The notes: generated from the sequence alone by a model not told the origin. Positions 36,180 through 47,443 are shown, counted from the first letter of the stretch. The stretch is 64,000 nt of DNA from Natrinema versiforme JCM 10478 (GCF_000337195.1 NZ_AOID01000005.1:83814-147813); one strand, 5' to 3'. Translations and numbers: made by a program.

Positions 36180-37868
36180 TCACGCTGCTGCGTCCGTCTC
36201 GACGACGCCGGGGAGCCGAACGGTCGCGGTCGTCCCGGTCTCGTCCGTGTCGAACGCGATGTCGCCGCCGAGTGCCGTCACCGACCACGAGACGATCCAC
36301 AGTCCGAGCCCGCTTCCGTGTTCCAAGGCCGTCTCCTCGCCGCGCTCGAGGACGGCGAGTTCGTGGTCCGGGATCCCCGGCCCGTTGTCGCGGACGGTGA
36401 AGACGGCACTTTGTTCGGCGCTGCCGTCGTACTCGATCGTCACGCGAGGCGTCGCGGCGTCGCTGTGGACGAGCCCGTTCTCGACGAGGTTCGTAAAGAC
36501 GAGGTCGAACAGCTCCCGGTTTGTCTGCAGCCGGCAGGTCTCGGGAACGGCTACGTCGATATCTCCCGACAGCTCCGCCTCGAGGTCGGCCGCGATCGAC
36601 GCGAGGGCGTCGCGGGCGGACAGCGTCGCCGGCGAGCGGGCCCCCGTTTCGATCGCTCGTTCAAAGTCGCGGGCCTTTTCGCTCGTCTCGAGAACCCCGC
36701 TGACATCGTCGCCGACCGTCTCGAGCATCTCGGCGAGGTCGTCGTCCTCGACGCGGTCGGCGGCGATTCCGACGTAGCCGCGGACGGCGGTCAGATCGTT
36801 CCGGAGGTTGTGGCGCAACACCCGGTTGAGAATCTCCAGGCGCTGTTCGCGCCGGCGCCGGTCGGTAATGTCCTGTAAGATCACGGTGTGGCCGACGGTC
36901 CGGTCCGAGCCGTCCCGCAGCGGGGACGTCGACACCGCGAACTCCCGCCGATCGCCCCGGTCGGTCCGCGTGAGAACTGCGTTCTCCGCGTCGACGCGGA
37001 CATCCGTCACCGCCTCGAGTGATTCGCCGAGGACCGCCGATCGCGCGGCGTTGAACAGGGTCTCGGCCGCCGGATTGTAGTCGACGATCCGCTCGTCCGT
37101 GTCGACGACGAGAAACGGGGACTCGAGGTCGGCGATCGCCGAGCGGTCGGCCGTGCGCCGAACGGCCGGGCTGTAGGTGAACATCCGTCCGCCGACGAAC
37201 GCGTAGGTATCGAGGACCACGTGGGGCAGGAACATGACGGCAGAGAGGTTGAGCTGCGGGACGGGGCCGAGTTCGAAGAGCCAGACGAGCAGGGCGATCC
37301 CCGGCGGGAGCGTGCTGAACCCGACGGCGAGCGCTTCCGTGCGGTAGAGCGGGCCGTAACTGATGACCGTATCGAACAGGAGCAACGTCCCCGAGGCGGC
37401 GAACACCGCCCCGGTCATGATCGCGAAGAAGGCCCACGCGTTGCGATCGTAAGAGACCGTCGCCGCGCCGTAGACCGGTTCGATCCGGAAGCCGCTCCAG
37501 ACGAGTTCGTGCAACGGGTTCGTTACCACGAGGACCGTCGTGACTATCGGAACGAGCACTAATAACCCGAACCACGGCGTCCGAATGAGGTTCCCGCGAC
37601 CGGTGTACTCGAGGCCGAAGGCGAGAAACGGGACGCCGGTCCAGACGATGCCGGTCCACGTCAGAACCTCGAACCCCCACCGCAGCGCGGGATCGAAGAC
37701 GAACAGCGACGCGCCGTAGGAGAAACACCACAGCGCCTGCGCGACGAAGGTCAGGAGCAACCAGTTCGCGCCCGGCCTCCCGCGGTACCGGCGGAGATAG
37801 GAGAGCAACAGTAGCGTTCCGACGCCCGACAGGATCGACCCGGCTGCCGGCCACGGAACCGTCACCAT
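36180..37868 (-). CDS. Membrane histidine kinase (7TM-PAS-HisKA-HATPase)
   Basis: This 562-residue protein begins with about seven hydrophobic helices (10-225) in the HisKA_7TM style, including NPLHELVWSGFRIEPVYG. A PAS domain (about 245-340) is followed by HisKA with H353 in VLRHNLRND, then the HATPase domain with N-box FTNLVENGLVHS, DNGPGIP and GSGLGLWIV. The sensor is probably the membrane part or the PAS pocket. No response regulator lies adjacent, as is common in haloarchaea. The signal is unknown. Confidence 0.9.
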   Translation of the reverse strand: MVTVPWPAAGSILSGVGTLLLLSYLRRYRGRPGANWLLLTFVAQALWCFSYGASLFVFDPALRWGFEVLTWTGIVWTGVPFLAFGLEYTGRGNLIRTPWFGLLVLVPIVTTVLVVTNPLHELVWSGFRIEPVYGAATVSYDRNAWAFFAIMTGAVFAASGTLLLFDTVISYGPLYRTEALAVGFSTLPPGIALLVWLFELGPVPQLNLSAVMFLPHVVLDTYAFVGGRMFTYSPAVRRTADRSAIADLESPFLVVDTDERIVDYNPAAETLFNAARSAVLGESLEAVTDVRVDAENAVLTRTDRGDRREFAVSTSPLRDGSDRTVGHTVILQDITDRRRREQRLEILNRVLRHNLRNDLTAVRGYVGIAADRVEDDDLAEMLETVGDDVSGVLETSEKARDFERAIETGARSPATLSARDALASIAADLEAELSGDIDVAVPETCRLQTNRELFDLVFTNLVENGLVHSDAATPRVTIEYDGSAEQSAVFTVRDNGPGIPDHELAVLERGEETALEHGSGLGLWIVSWSVTALGGDIAFDTDETGTTATVRLPGVVETDAAA

Positions 37869-38003
37869 GCTACGCAGGGTCCCAGCACAGCGACTTCGGT
37901 GTTTCGGCTCGCCGCCGTAACGCGGTCGACGATAGCTGTCGGTTCCGATTCCGGCCCGAGTCGGCCCGCTGGGCCGAGTCGGCCTCGCGGCCGGCCCGGT
38001 CGC

Positions 38004-39572
<1,569 letters not shown>

Positions 39573-39685
39573 GTGTTTCCGGTTTCCAGCCGGGGTTACT
39601 TAGCTATCGTTGTCCGCCGCGAGCCGGTATCCCCTGTTGTGATTCCGACCGCCCGGCTCGAGCCGGCTGGATCGACGCAACGGGG

Positions 39686-41239
39686 TCAGTCGTTCTGGAT
39701 GAACTCGCCCGAGCAGTCGTACTCGAGCAGTTCGTACTCGGCGATGTCCGGCTCGTCGTACGGAGCGGCCCGGTCGGTCAGGCCGTAGACGGTGACCCGT
39801 TCGACGCCGGTTTCGTGGGTCTCGTTCCAGCGGCCACACAGGTGGTTGGCGAAGTACGACTGGTGGTTCTCGTTATCGGCGTATCGCATGTTCGAGACGT
39901 ACTTTTGCCATCGCGCCGTCTCGTAGGTCTCGTCGACTGACGGCGGTCTGTCCCAATTGACGGCCGAGCCGTGGAAGACGTCGGCTTCGGACTCGTTCTC
40001 GAGGTCGCCCGGCACCACGAGCCACCGCGCGTCGGAGGTCGGCTCCGGCGCGAACATTCGCCAACTCTGTTCGGCCTGTGCCGTCTCGAGGACGTCCTCG
40101 GCGGGGTCCGGAACGTCGGTGTAAGCCACCGCCTCGGCGTTCGAGAGGATGACGAGGGCGAGGAAGAGCCACGGGACGACCGTCGAGAACAGGACCCGAC
40201 CGCGGTTCGTGACGGTGGCGGCCGACGGCACGGCCGCTCGAGCTGTCGGGAGCAGGGGAACGGCGAGTCGTGGCGCACCCCGCTGGAGCCGCGCGAGCCC
40301 GTTGCGGAGGTCGGGCGCGACGCCGGCTCGAGTCGCCAGCGCGGTCAGCCGATCCCAGACGACCGTCGGATAGAACAGGAGCAAGCCGGCGACGGCGATG
40401 AGCGGGAAGAGCCCGATCTTGAGCATGACGAGCATTCCGAGATGCATCCCGACGAAACAGGACGCGAACATCGCCCGCCGGTAGCCGGTCAGGACGAGGA
40501 GCAGGGGCGACAGCAGGATGAGCGCCATCCAGGCGTAGGCGGCGACGCGCAACAGGAGGAACTGTTCGGCGAGGACGTTCCCGAGCAGGACCGTGAGGTG
40601 GTCGGCCTGGAAAATCTCGACGAGCGCGTCGCCGTTCATCCACACGTCGCTTCTGGTCTTGTGGATGGCGTTCGTCGCGTACATCAGCAGCATCTGCAAC
40701 AGAATCGCTATCGTCCCGATGGACGCCACCGTCGACCGGTCCCGATCGATCCGGCGCGCGTCGATCGACCACCGCTCGCCGAGCGGGAGGAAGACGCCCC
40801 AGAACAGCAGCATTCGCAACAGCACGTCGCCGCTGTTGAGCACCATCGGATTCCGGATATGCAACGAGACCAAGAGGAACCACGAGACGGCCGTCGCTAC
40901 GCGGGTCCGGTAGCCGACGGTCAGAGCGAGGCCGAAGCAACCGGCGATGATGAACAGGACCGCCTGCACCCACGGCTCGCCGGAGATCGCGTGGATGGAA
41001 TACACGGATGAGTAGTCCGAGAACAGTGCCCGCAGCGGGAGGACGCCGGCGTCCGTATAGAACGCCCTGAGGTTTCGGGCGCGGAGTGCCAGATCCGTGA
41101 TGATCAACAGCCCGACCGCGATGCGGAAGGCGGCCAGCGCTCGCAGATCGATCTCGAACCGTCGGTGGACGGCTCGGGAGGCGCTATCCAGAGCGGTCGT
41201 CAGTCGATGCCGCGCGTCGCTGGGGAGGACCTGATCCAT
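39686..41239 (-). CDS. HTTM-domain membrane protein
   Basis: This 517-residue protein has about eight hydrophobic helices and an early DLRALAAFRIAVGLLIITDL pattern. It continues with a ...GVLPLRALF block, GYRTRVATAVSWFLLVSLHIRNP, and GDVLLRMLLFWGVFLPLG. This is the HTTM (vitamin K-dependent gamma-carboxylase-related) transmembrane layout. The C-terminal part (from about 370) is a soluble Trp/Asp-rich domain ending in EFIQND. The carboxylase Lys/His residues were not all traced, so carboxylation is not claimed. The ATG at 41239 (MDQVLPSDARHRL) is used. No partner substrate gene is next to it. Confidence 0.8.
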   Translation of the reverse strand: MDQVLPSDARHRLTTALDSASRAVHRRFEIDLRALAAFRIAVGLLIITDLALRARNLRAFYTDAGVLPLRALFSDYSSVYSIHAISGEPWVQAVLFIIAGCFGLALTVGYRTRVATAVSWFLLVSLHIRNPMVLNSGDVLLRMLLFWGVFLPLGERWSIDARRIDRDRSTVASIGTIAILLQMLLMYATNAIHKTRSDVWMNGDALVEIFQADHLTVLLGNVLAEQFLLLRVAAYAWMALILLSPLLLVLTGYRRAMFASCFVGMHLGMLVMLKIGLFPLIAVAGLLLFYPTVVWDRLTALATRAGVAPDLRNGLARLQRGAPRLAVPLLPTARAAVPSAATVTNRGRVLFSTVVPWLFLALVILSNAEAVAYTDVPDPAEDVLETAQAEQSWRMFAPEPTSDARWLVVPGDLENESEADVFHGSAVNWDRPPSVDETYETARWQKYVSNMRYADNENHQSYFANHLCGRWNETHETGVERVTVYGLTDRAAPYDEPDIAEYELLEYDCSGEFIQND

Positions 41240-41384
41240 CGTCTTCGTGTTCGCTCTCGGGTCTCGTATCGACCGGCGTAAGTTTGGTGTATACTGAAAC
41301 GTCTCTTTTGCCGGTCGTCTCCCCGTTGACGCGGGCCGGCGGCAAATCCTCGAGCGGCCTCGATTCTCCCGCGTCGAGAAGATC

Positions 41385-41663
41385 TCAGTGCGACGGTCGC
41401 GTCGCGTCCCCGTCGTGTTCGAAGGTCGTCCCACAGTCGCCACAGGTCGTCCCCTTCCCGGGCTTAACACGCTGTGCGAACACGGCACCGCACGCGTCAC
41501 AGATCATGAACAGGCGGTGTTTCGGTGCGACCCCGGCCTCGAAGTCGGCGCGGATCCAGGCGTCGGGGTTGTCTTCCTCGTAGAGGGTGATGCTGGAACT
41601 GTCCTGTCGCCAGTTGATCGCACGATCGTCGCGGGTGATAGCGGCCGATTCTCGCTCGGACAT
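41385..41663 (-). CDS. Small zinc-ribbon protein
   Basis: This 92-residue protein has an N-terminal haloarchaeal motif SSSITLYEEDNPDAWIRADFE and a C-terminal zinc ribbon with CDACG and CGDCG. Its start MSERESAAITRDD is an ATG at 41663. The divergent nurA gene begins about 125 bp away on the other strand. Single-domain zinc ribbons of this kind may bind nucleic acid or a partner protein; no function is assignable. Confidence 0.7.
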   Translation of the reverse strand: MSERESAAITRDDRAINWRQDSSSITLYEEDNPDAWIRADFEAGVAPKHRLFMICDACGAVFAQRVKPGKGTTCGDCGTTFEHDGDATRPSH

Positions 41664-41787
41664 CGAGATACTAGCAGCCTCGAGACGCCCATATATACGT
41701 TTTCTGATAGTTTTTTACCCGGCCTCGAGTTAACGTCCGGAGCCGACGACCACTGGATTTTTGCGAGTCGGGTGGGTGCCCCCTGTC

Positions 41788-43065
41788 ATGACGCTCGATC
41801 CGGTCCACTTCGACGGTATCGCGCGGCTCGCGAGGCGGATCGACCACGGGACCGACGAGCGCGACCGGCGCGCCTTCGCCGAGACCGTCTGGGAGGAGTT
41901 CCTGGACCCGCTGGTCCACGACGGACGGACGGTCCTCGAGCCGATCGACGAGCGAGCCCGCCGGGTGGTCGACTGCGAGGCGGTCGCGTTGCGCGACCGC
42001 GAGTTCCCGACCGAACACGGCCTCGACGCGGGGACGATCAACCCGACGACGTTCAAGAACGGGCTCGTCATCGACATCGCGCAGGCGGCCATGAGCGCGA
42101 CCCCGAGCGATCTCGATCTCCACCGGTCGCGGACGACCGTGATGACGGTCCACTCGAACGACGAGACGATGATGGTCGACGAGACGTGGGGCAAATTCGA
42201 CGAGGGCTACAGCCGGAGTCGCGCGGTCAAGATCCCGCCGCTGCCGCGCTTCGCCGAGGGCGTCGTCCACGCGCTGGCGCTGTACCTCGCCGAGAGCACG
42301 CACGCCCGCGACCACGCCGACACGGTGTCGGACCTGCTGGTCCTCGACGGGCCGCTGTACCCGCGGGGCCTGCTGCGCTGGGCCGACCAACACCCCGATC
42401 TCGCCGACTTCCTGCTCGATGACCCCCGGCCCACGACGGTCCTCGAGAACTACGTCCGGCTGGTCGAGGAGTTCGTCGAGCGGGACGTTCCCCTCGTCGG
42501 CTTCGTCAAAAACCCCGCGACGCGGGTCCTCACGCGGACGCTGAAGTCGAAACGGGACGTCGACGTCAGCATTCCGTGGAGCGACGATTCGGCCCTGTTT
42601 ACCCGCCTGCTCGAGCGCGGCGAGTACGTCGACGACATCGACGGCGACCGCTGGGAGCGGGACACGTCGGCGCTAACCTACACGAACTGGTTCCGGTCAC
42701 GGGGCGGCGTCGACCGGCCGCTGTCGGCCGACGGCGACGCGCTCGGCGTCGACCGTCGCCTCGAGCGCGAGGCCTACGAGGTCACCTTCTTCGTGATCTA
42801 CGACCCGCGCGATGATCTACTGTATCGGATCGAGGCCCCCTACGCGTTCACGAAGGACCCGGAGACCCGCGAGCGACTCACGATGCAACTGCTCCAGGAC
42901 GTTGCCATCGCCCACGGCCCGCCCACGATCGTCGAGAAAGCTGACGAACTCGCCCGGATCAGTAACGCGGAGAAGGCCTCGCTCCGGGAGACCCTCGAGG
43001 AGCGATTCGACGCGGCACAGGATCGGACCTACGACGACCACCGGTGGGACGAACAGCCGTATTAG
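41788..43065 (+). CDS. nurA: NurA-domain nuclease
   Basis: NurA is the 5'-3' nuclease partner of the HerA translocase in archaeal DNA end resection. The 425-residue protein starts MTLDPVHFDGIARLARRID and shows LVIDIAQAAMSATPSDLDL-type and VDETWGKFDEGYSRSRAV stretches. A Gly/Asp region around DGPLYPRGLLRWAD follows, and LLEYIRLVEEFVERDVPLVGFVKNP precedes a C-terminal alpha/beta domain. Catalytic Asp residues are likely among those stretches but were not mapped. The ATG at 41788 is chosen over 41761. HerA is encoded 2.5 kb downstream on the same strand. Confidence 0.85.
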   Translation: MTLDPVHFDGIARLARRIDHGTDERDRRAFAETVWEEFLDPLVHDGRTVLEPIDERARRVVDCEAVALRDREFPTEHGLDAGTINPTTFKNGLVIDIAQAAMSATPSDLDLHRSRTTVMTVHSNDETMMVDETWGKFDEGYSRSRAVKIPPLPRFAEGVVHALALYLAESTHARDHADTVSDLLVLDGPLYPRGLLRWADQHPDLADFLLDDPRPTTVLENYVRLVEEFVERDVPLVGFVKNPATRVLTRTLKSKRDVDVSIPWSDDSALFTRLLERGEYVDDIDGDRWERDTSALTYTNWFRSRGGVDRPLSADGDALGVDRRLEREAYEVTFFVIYDPRDDLLYRIEAPYAFTKDPETRERLTMQLLQDVAIAHGPPTIVEKADELARISNAEKASLRETLEERFDAAQDRTYDDHRWDEQPY

Positions 43066-43156
43066 CCATCGCCAGTGTGGTGGCTACGCTGGTCGATCGG
43101 CGGGAAAACGGAGCAATCGAATCGGCAGGAAAGAACCACAGAGTTCGCTGTCCGTA

Positions 43157-43489
43157 CTAGCCGTCGTTCTTTTCGACCTCGAGGTCGACGTCGTCCGGAT
43201 CGACGCCGATCCGGGCGAACTGCGTTCGGACGTGTTCTTTGGCTCCCTCGAGGGCCTGCTCGCGGGTGTCAAAGCCCCGCGGCATGGGCGACTCGAAGGC
43301 GAGGTTGACCTCGCGGCCGTCGACCAGTTGGGTCGAGCCGCCGCTGTCGACCTCGTAGAACTCGTCGCAGACCCAGACGTACGCGGCGTCTTCGTCGGGT
43401 GCACCGCGGAACGAGGGGGCCCGTTCACCCCGTTCGTACAGCGTCCCGGTGAGTTCCGTCCCGCCCGCGCGACCGCGTACCATAAGCAT
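43157..43489 (-). CDS. Haloarchaeal hypothetical protein (DUF7113-like)
   Basis: This 110-residue protein starts MLMVRGRAGGTELTGTLYERG and includes the run DAAYVWVCDEFYEVDSGGS. It ends VDLEVEKNDG. I recall this as a conserved haloarchaeal family (possibly DUF7113), unverified. A second in-frame ATG lies at 43483. A TATA-like TTTTTG (about 43515-43520) supports the start at 43489. It is convergent with nurA, leaving about 90 bp between stops. Confidence 0.75.
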   Translation of the reverse strand: MLMVRGRAGGTELTGTLYERGERAPSFRGAPDEDAAYVWVCDEFYEVDSGGSTQLVDGREVNLAFESPMPRGFDTREQALEGAKEHVRTQFARIGVDPDDVDLEVEKNDG

Positions 43490-43925
43490 AACGCTATCTA
43501 GGGTTCGCGGACGCAAAAACCTCGTGGCATCGCCCGATGCGTGCGAAACCGTGCCGATCCGGGGTCGGTCATCCGCGGGGGATCCCCGCCGACTCACGGT
43601 CGGGCGCGGCGGTTACTCGCCGGACGACCACCGATATCTGGTAACTACCGGCGATTTGGAAAGGCCATTGCCATCATTTGGCCAGCTCTCGTGAGAGTAA
43701 TCGGGGAGTACGAGACGGCAGCACTGACGATCAGCGCAGATACTCACTCGAGACGGGATGAGAGTCGCGGCTCCTGATACACATGTTTCCAGGCAGAATT
43801 ACCGCTATACCCCGGTATCAGGCGTGTCATCCGGTTACGACGAGATTACGGGAGTAACGAACGAATTTTCGGCCCAAATCGTTTTGGAAACGACCTTATC
43901 CCCGTTGCAGGGGTTGGTGTGAGTA
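43490..43925. other. 436-bp spacer without a gene
   Basis: No convincing frame or long repeat is seen. The right end holds CTTATC (43895-43900), a TATA-like box about 26-28 nt before the regulator gene at 43926, which would make its message leaderless. Two modest AT-rich patches (43640-43700 and 43790-43890) are otherwise unexplained. Confidence 0.4.
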
Positions 43926-44552
43926 ATGAGTTCGGACGCTCACCTCGGCGGCGACATGCCCGACCCACTCGCGACCGTTCCCACAGAGTGTTACGAGATA
44001 CTCCGCCACCCGCGACGGCTTCGGCTGCTCGAAGTACTCGGCTGTCAGCAGACCAGGCTCCCGCTGTCGGAGCTGACGACGGCGCTGCTCGACCGAACGT
44101 CGACGACCGACGCCGACGGACAGGCACGCCACGAGCTGCGGATCAGCCTCGTCCACAACCACCTCCCCCGGCTCGAGGCATACGACATCGTCGACTGGGA
44201 CGACGACGGCGTCGCGCTCGTCGACGAACCGCCGGTCCACCCCGCCGACATCTCGATCCTCCTCGATCTCTGTGACAGCGAGAACGCCGAGATGCTGCTC
44301 GAGACGCTCGTCGAGCCCGTTCGAATGCGACTCCTCTCGCTGCTCGAGGCCGACGACGGTCCGGTCTCGCTCGAGCGTCTCGCCGCCGCGCTCAGCGCCC
44401 CCAACGGCGGGCCATTCGACGACGCCGAGCGCGCGAAGATCGCGCTGCATCACTCGCACCTGCCCGCGATGGCGGACCTCGGCGTCGTCAGCTACGACCC
44501 CGAGTCGAAGCAGGTCACGCGATACGAGCAGGTCGCCTCGATCGTCCAATAG
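43926..44552 (+). CDS. HTH transcriptional regulator with duplicated DUF7344-like domains
   Basis: This 208-residue protein contains two similar winged-helix-like units. One starts at about 17 (CYEILRHPRRLRLLEVLG) and one at about 121 (ETLVEPVRMRLLSLLEAD). Each is followed by an LHHxHLPxL(E/A)D(L/Y)G(V/I)V-type wing (VHNHLPRLEAYDIVDWDDD and HHSHLPAMADLGVVSYDPE). This is the haloarchaeal DUF7344 HTH style, usually found as one unit. The ATG at 43926 follows CTTATC by about 26 nt. Targets are unknown; the neighbouring cohesin-like gene at 44694 is a possible one. Confidence 0.8.
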   Translation: MSSDAHLGGDMPDPLATVPTECYEILRHPRRLRLLEVLGCQQTRLPLSELTTALLDRTSTTDADGQARHELRISLVHNHLPRLEAYDIVDWDDDGVALVDEPPVHPADISILLDLCDSENAEMLLETLVEPVRMRLLSLLEADDGPVSLERLAAALSAPNGGPFDDAERAKIALHHSHLPAMADLGVVSYDPESKQVTRYEQVASIVQ

Positions 44553-44693
44553 CCGCTCGGGGTCCGGCCGACCGCCTCGTCGACCGAGTCTCGTTTGTCC
44601 GACCCGCCGTCCGTCCATCACTCGCGCCCGCATCGGCTTCTCTTTTGACCCGCGATCGCCAAACTGTAAGTTCGTACCGACCTACGGGCAAAC

Positions 44694-45482
44694 GTGTCGC
44701 GAACTGACGACCTACCCGACGGCGACCACCGGGTCGACGGGCTCGGACCCGACAGCGATCGCGTCGTCGCCTGCCTGCTCGCCGTCGTCCTCGCCCTCTC
44801 GCTTGCGATTCCGGTCGTCGCGGGGACGGCCGCCGCGATCGATCAGGTCGCGATCCTCTCGCCCGAGCAGACACAGGTCGAGGCCGCGCCCGGCGAGACG
44901 CTCGAGATCGATGTCGCGCTCCGGAGTCAGGGCGGCCACGGCGGCGAGGGCGTCCCTGCCGTGGAACTGGTGGCCCAGTATCACCCCGACCACCTCGCGG
45001 TCACCGATATCGAGCGCGGACCGTGGCTCGAGGGCGGGGAGACCGAGATCAACACGACGGAAATGGTCGCTCGCGAGCAGGGAACGACGATCCTTGAGCA
45101 GCGCCGCGAGCCCGCCGCCGGCGGCACGACCGGGAGGGGAACGATCGCGACCCTGACGGTTAGCGTCGCCGAGGACGCCGAGGCCGGGACGACACCGATC
45201 TCGTTCGGCGAGAGTACCGTCGAACTCACCGGGGACTACCCCTCGGCCGTCATGGACGAGCCCGTAACGGTCGCGATCGACGGCGGCAACGAGTCCCTCG
45301 AGGCGTTCGACCACCCCGATCCCGACGAGATCGACCGCGAGGCTGCGGCCTCGAGCGAGGACGGGACGGCCGACACAGACGGTGACGAACCGGTTTCGGG
45401 GTTCACGCTCGAGATTGCTCTCCTCGCCGTTGTACTCGCCGTGGCTCGGTTTGCGGCCGGTCGTGACGGTCGCCGCTCCTAG
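44694..45482 (+). CDS. Exported cohesin-like domain protein with C-terminal membrane anchor
   Basis: This 262-residue protein starts with a GTG (MSRTDDLPDGDHR) and has an export helix (about 25-47), then a cohesin-like domain (about 52-195). Its stretches are VEAAPGETLEIDVALRSQ, AVELVAQYHPDHLAVTD and GRGTIATLTVSVAEDAEAG. A Asp/Glu linker leads to SGFTLEIALLAVVLAVARF and GRDGRRS, a tail close to the PGF-CTERM type (SGF rather than PGF). Related to the cohesin-like domains at 31.8-35.3 kb by domain layout, but more distant in sequence. It lies just before herA and after a HTH gene, without a dockerin gene beside it. Confidence 0.72.
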   Translation: MSRTDDLPDGDHRVDGLGPDSDRVVACLLAVVLALSLAIPVVAGTAAAIDQVAILSPEQTQVEAAPGETLEIDVALRSQGGHGGEGVPAVELVAQYHPDHLAVTDIERGPWLEGGETEINTTEMVAREQGTTILEQRREPAAGGTTGRGTIATLTVSVAEDAEAGTTPISFGESTVELTGDYPSAVMDEPVTVAIDGGNESLEAFDHPDPDEIDREAAASSEDGTADTDGDEPVSGFTLEIALLAVVLAVARFAAGRDGRRS

Positions 45483-45538
45483 CCAGTCCCGACGGGTGGA
45501 GGGAAACGTGTTTGAGGAACGGGCCGGATTGGGGTGAT

Positions 45539-47443
45539 ATGACCGATCTGGGAGACTTCGGCGAATTCGACGCCGACGCCGATACCGGCGACGGCGCTGA
45601 CGCCGAGACAGCGGACACGTCGCCGTCGAATTCGGACGCCGAACGGGCGGCGAGCGCGAGTTCGACGACCGACGAGGAACGCGACGAGTTCGAACCGACG
45701 CCCGTCGAACCCAGCGGCGATGACGTCGGTATCGGGACGATCTGCGTCTCGCAGGGCCTGCGCGTCGCCGAAGACGGGGACGAGACCGCGCTCCGGGCCT
45801 ACGTTACCCGCGGCAATCGCTCCTCGATCCGCATCGGGAGCTATCTGCTCGCGCCCTACCCCGACGGCGAGACGCTCTTTTGCCGGATCACCGGCCTCGA
45901 GTACGCCCAGCAGTACCACGCCGACGACGCGACGGAGATCCACGCCCGCCGGGCGATGCGGACCGACGAGATCGACGAGTCCGATTACAAGTTCGTCGCC
46001 GAACTCGAGCCGGTTGCGATTCTCTATGAGGACAGCGCGGAGCCACGCTCCGCGGACGACTCGAGCGGGCGGAGCCCGCGAGACGACGGCGAGTTGAAAC
46101 GGCGGATGACCGACCGCGTGCCGAAACCCCAGACGGTGATCCGGCAGGCCGACGACACCGAGGAGATCAAGACCGGGCTGAAGATGCCGGAAGACGGCGT
46201 CTTCCTCGGCCACCTCTCGGTCGGCGGCGAGAAAGTGCGGACGGCGGCCACCCCGCCGACGATCGATTACCGACTGAAAGACGACTACGACGCGGGCGAT
46301 CCGCTCGTCTTCCGGCACTCCCTGATCGCCGGCGGGACGGGCTCGGGGAAGACCCACGGCGCGAAGAACATCCTGCGCCAGTACTTAGACGAGGAGCGGA
46401 CGTATCCGATGGACGACGGTCGCGAGGTCCGCCCCGCAGTCATCCAGTTCGATCCCCAAGACGAGTACGCCCAGATGCACGACGACAACCCCGACCTGGA
46501 CGACGAGTTCGCGCGCCGCCTCGAGCGCGAGGGGATCGCCTACGGCGGTCACGAGGACACGACCGCCTTCGTCCCGAAAGTCGGGTCGGCGTCGTACGCC
46601 GCGGGCCACCACCGCGCGGAGCAAGTCGAGTTCACGATTCCGTTCTCGATGGTCTACGACAACCCGTGGCTGGTCGCGGGCAGCGGGTTAAACGACAACC
46701 AGTACGGCGCGCTCACGAGCGTCCTCCTGCCACGGTTCCGAAAGCAGTACAGTGACGCCGGCACCTACGAGGAGTTCACGACGTTCCTCGACGACCCCGC
46801 GCTGCGCGAGGAACTCGACGAGTCCGGCCGGGTCCACGAGGCGACCTTCGACGCGGTCCGGCGGCGCGTGCTCGGCTTCGGCCACGTCTTCGATCAGGAC
46901 GCCCGGCCGATCACCGACCTCGTCCACGAGTTCGTCCGCCCCGGCGGGCTGACCGTGGTGCCGACCTATCACATCAACGATAGCCGGGCGACCGAGGCCA
47001 TCGTCCTCGCGGTCTCCTCGCTGATTATCGATCAGAAGCTCTCGAACGACCCGGCCTACGACCGGATCAAGGAGACCCCGCTCGTGCTCGGGATGGACGA
47101 GGCCCACAACTTCCTGACCGACGCGGACTCCGTGCAGGCGGGGAAAGTCATCAACAAGTTCACCGAAGCCGCCAAACAGGGCCGGAAAGAGCGGCTCGGC
47201 CTCTTCCTTATCACGCAGGACCCACAGGACATCCACGACGCCGTCTTCAAGCAGATCAACACGACCGTCGTGCTCAACCTCGGCGACGAGGACGCGATCA
47301 AGAGCGTGAACATCCCCAGCAACCTCGAGTCGAAAGTCCCCTACATGGAGAAAGGTCAGATGGTCGTCTACTCGCCCGACAACTCGGAGCCCGTCGAACT
47401 CATCGGGCTGCCGAAGTGTCTGACTCGTCACGGGCGGGACTGA
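45539..47443 (+). CDS. herA: HerA-like DNA translocase/helicase
   Basis: HerA is a ring-shaped ATPase of the FtsK/DUF87 group that works with NurA in DNA end processing. The 634-residue protein has an acidic, disordered first 60 residues, then a HAS-barrel-like region. The ATPase has Walker A GGTGSGKT (265-272) and a Walker B-type LVLGMDEAHNF. Residues 163-185 form an in-frame insert made of two palindromes at the DNA level, CGCGGAGC-CAC-GCTCCGCG (46036-46054) and GCGGGC-GGA-GCCCGC (46065-46079). The insert lies in a linker before the ATPase. The start is the ATG at 45539. Confidence 0.9.
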   Translation: MTDLGDFGEFDADADTGDGADAETADTSPSNSDAERAASASSTTDEERDEFEPTPVEPSGDDVGIGTICVSQGLRVAEDGDETALRAYVTRGNRSSIRIGSYLLAPYPDGETLFCRITGLEYAQQYHADDATEIHARRAMRTDEIDESDYKFVAELEPVAILYEDSAEPRSADDSSGRSPRDDGELKRRMTDRVPKPQTVIRQADDTEEIKTGLKMPEDGVFLGHLSVGGEKVRTAATPPTIDYRLKDDYDAGDPLVFRHSLIAGGTGSGKTHGAKNILRQYLDEERTYPMDDGREVRPAVIQFDPQDEYAQMHDDNPDLDDEFARRLEREGIAYGGHEDTTAFVPKVGSASYAAGHHRAEQVEFTIPFSMVYDNPWLVAGSGLNDNQYGALTSVLLPRFRKQYSDAGTYEEFTTFLDDPALREELDESGRVHEATFDAVRRRVLGFGHVFDQDARPITDLVHEFVRPGGLTVVPTYHINDSRATEAIVLAVSSLIIDQKLSNDPAYDRIKETPLVLGMDEAHNFLTDADSVQAGKVINKFTEAAKQGRKERLGLFLITQDPQDIHDAVFKQINTTVVLNLGDEDAIKSVNIPSNLESKVPYMEKGQMVVYSPDNSEPVELIGLPKCLTRHGRD

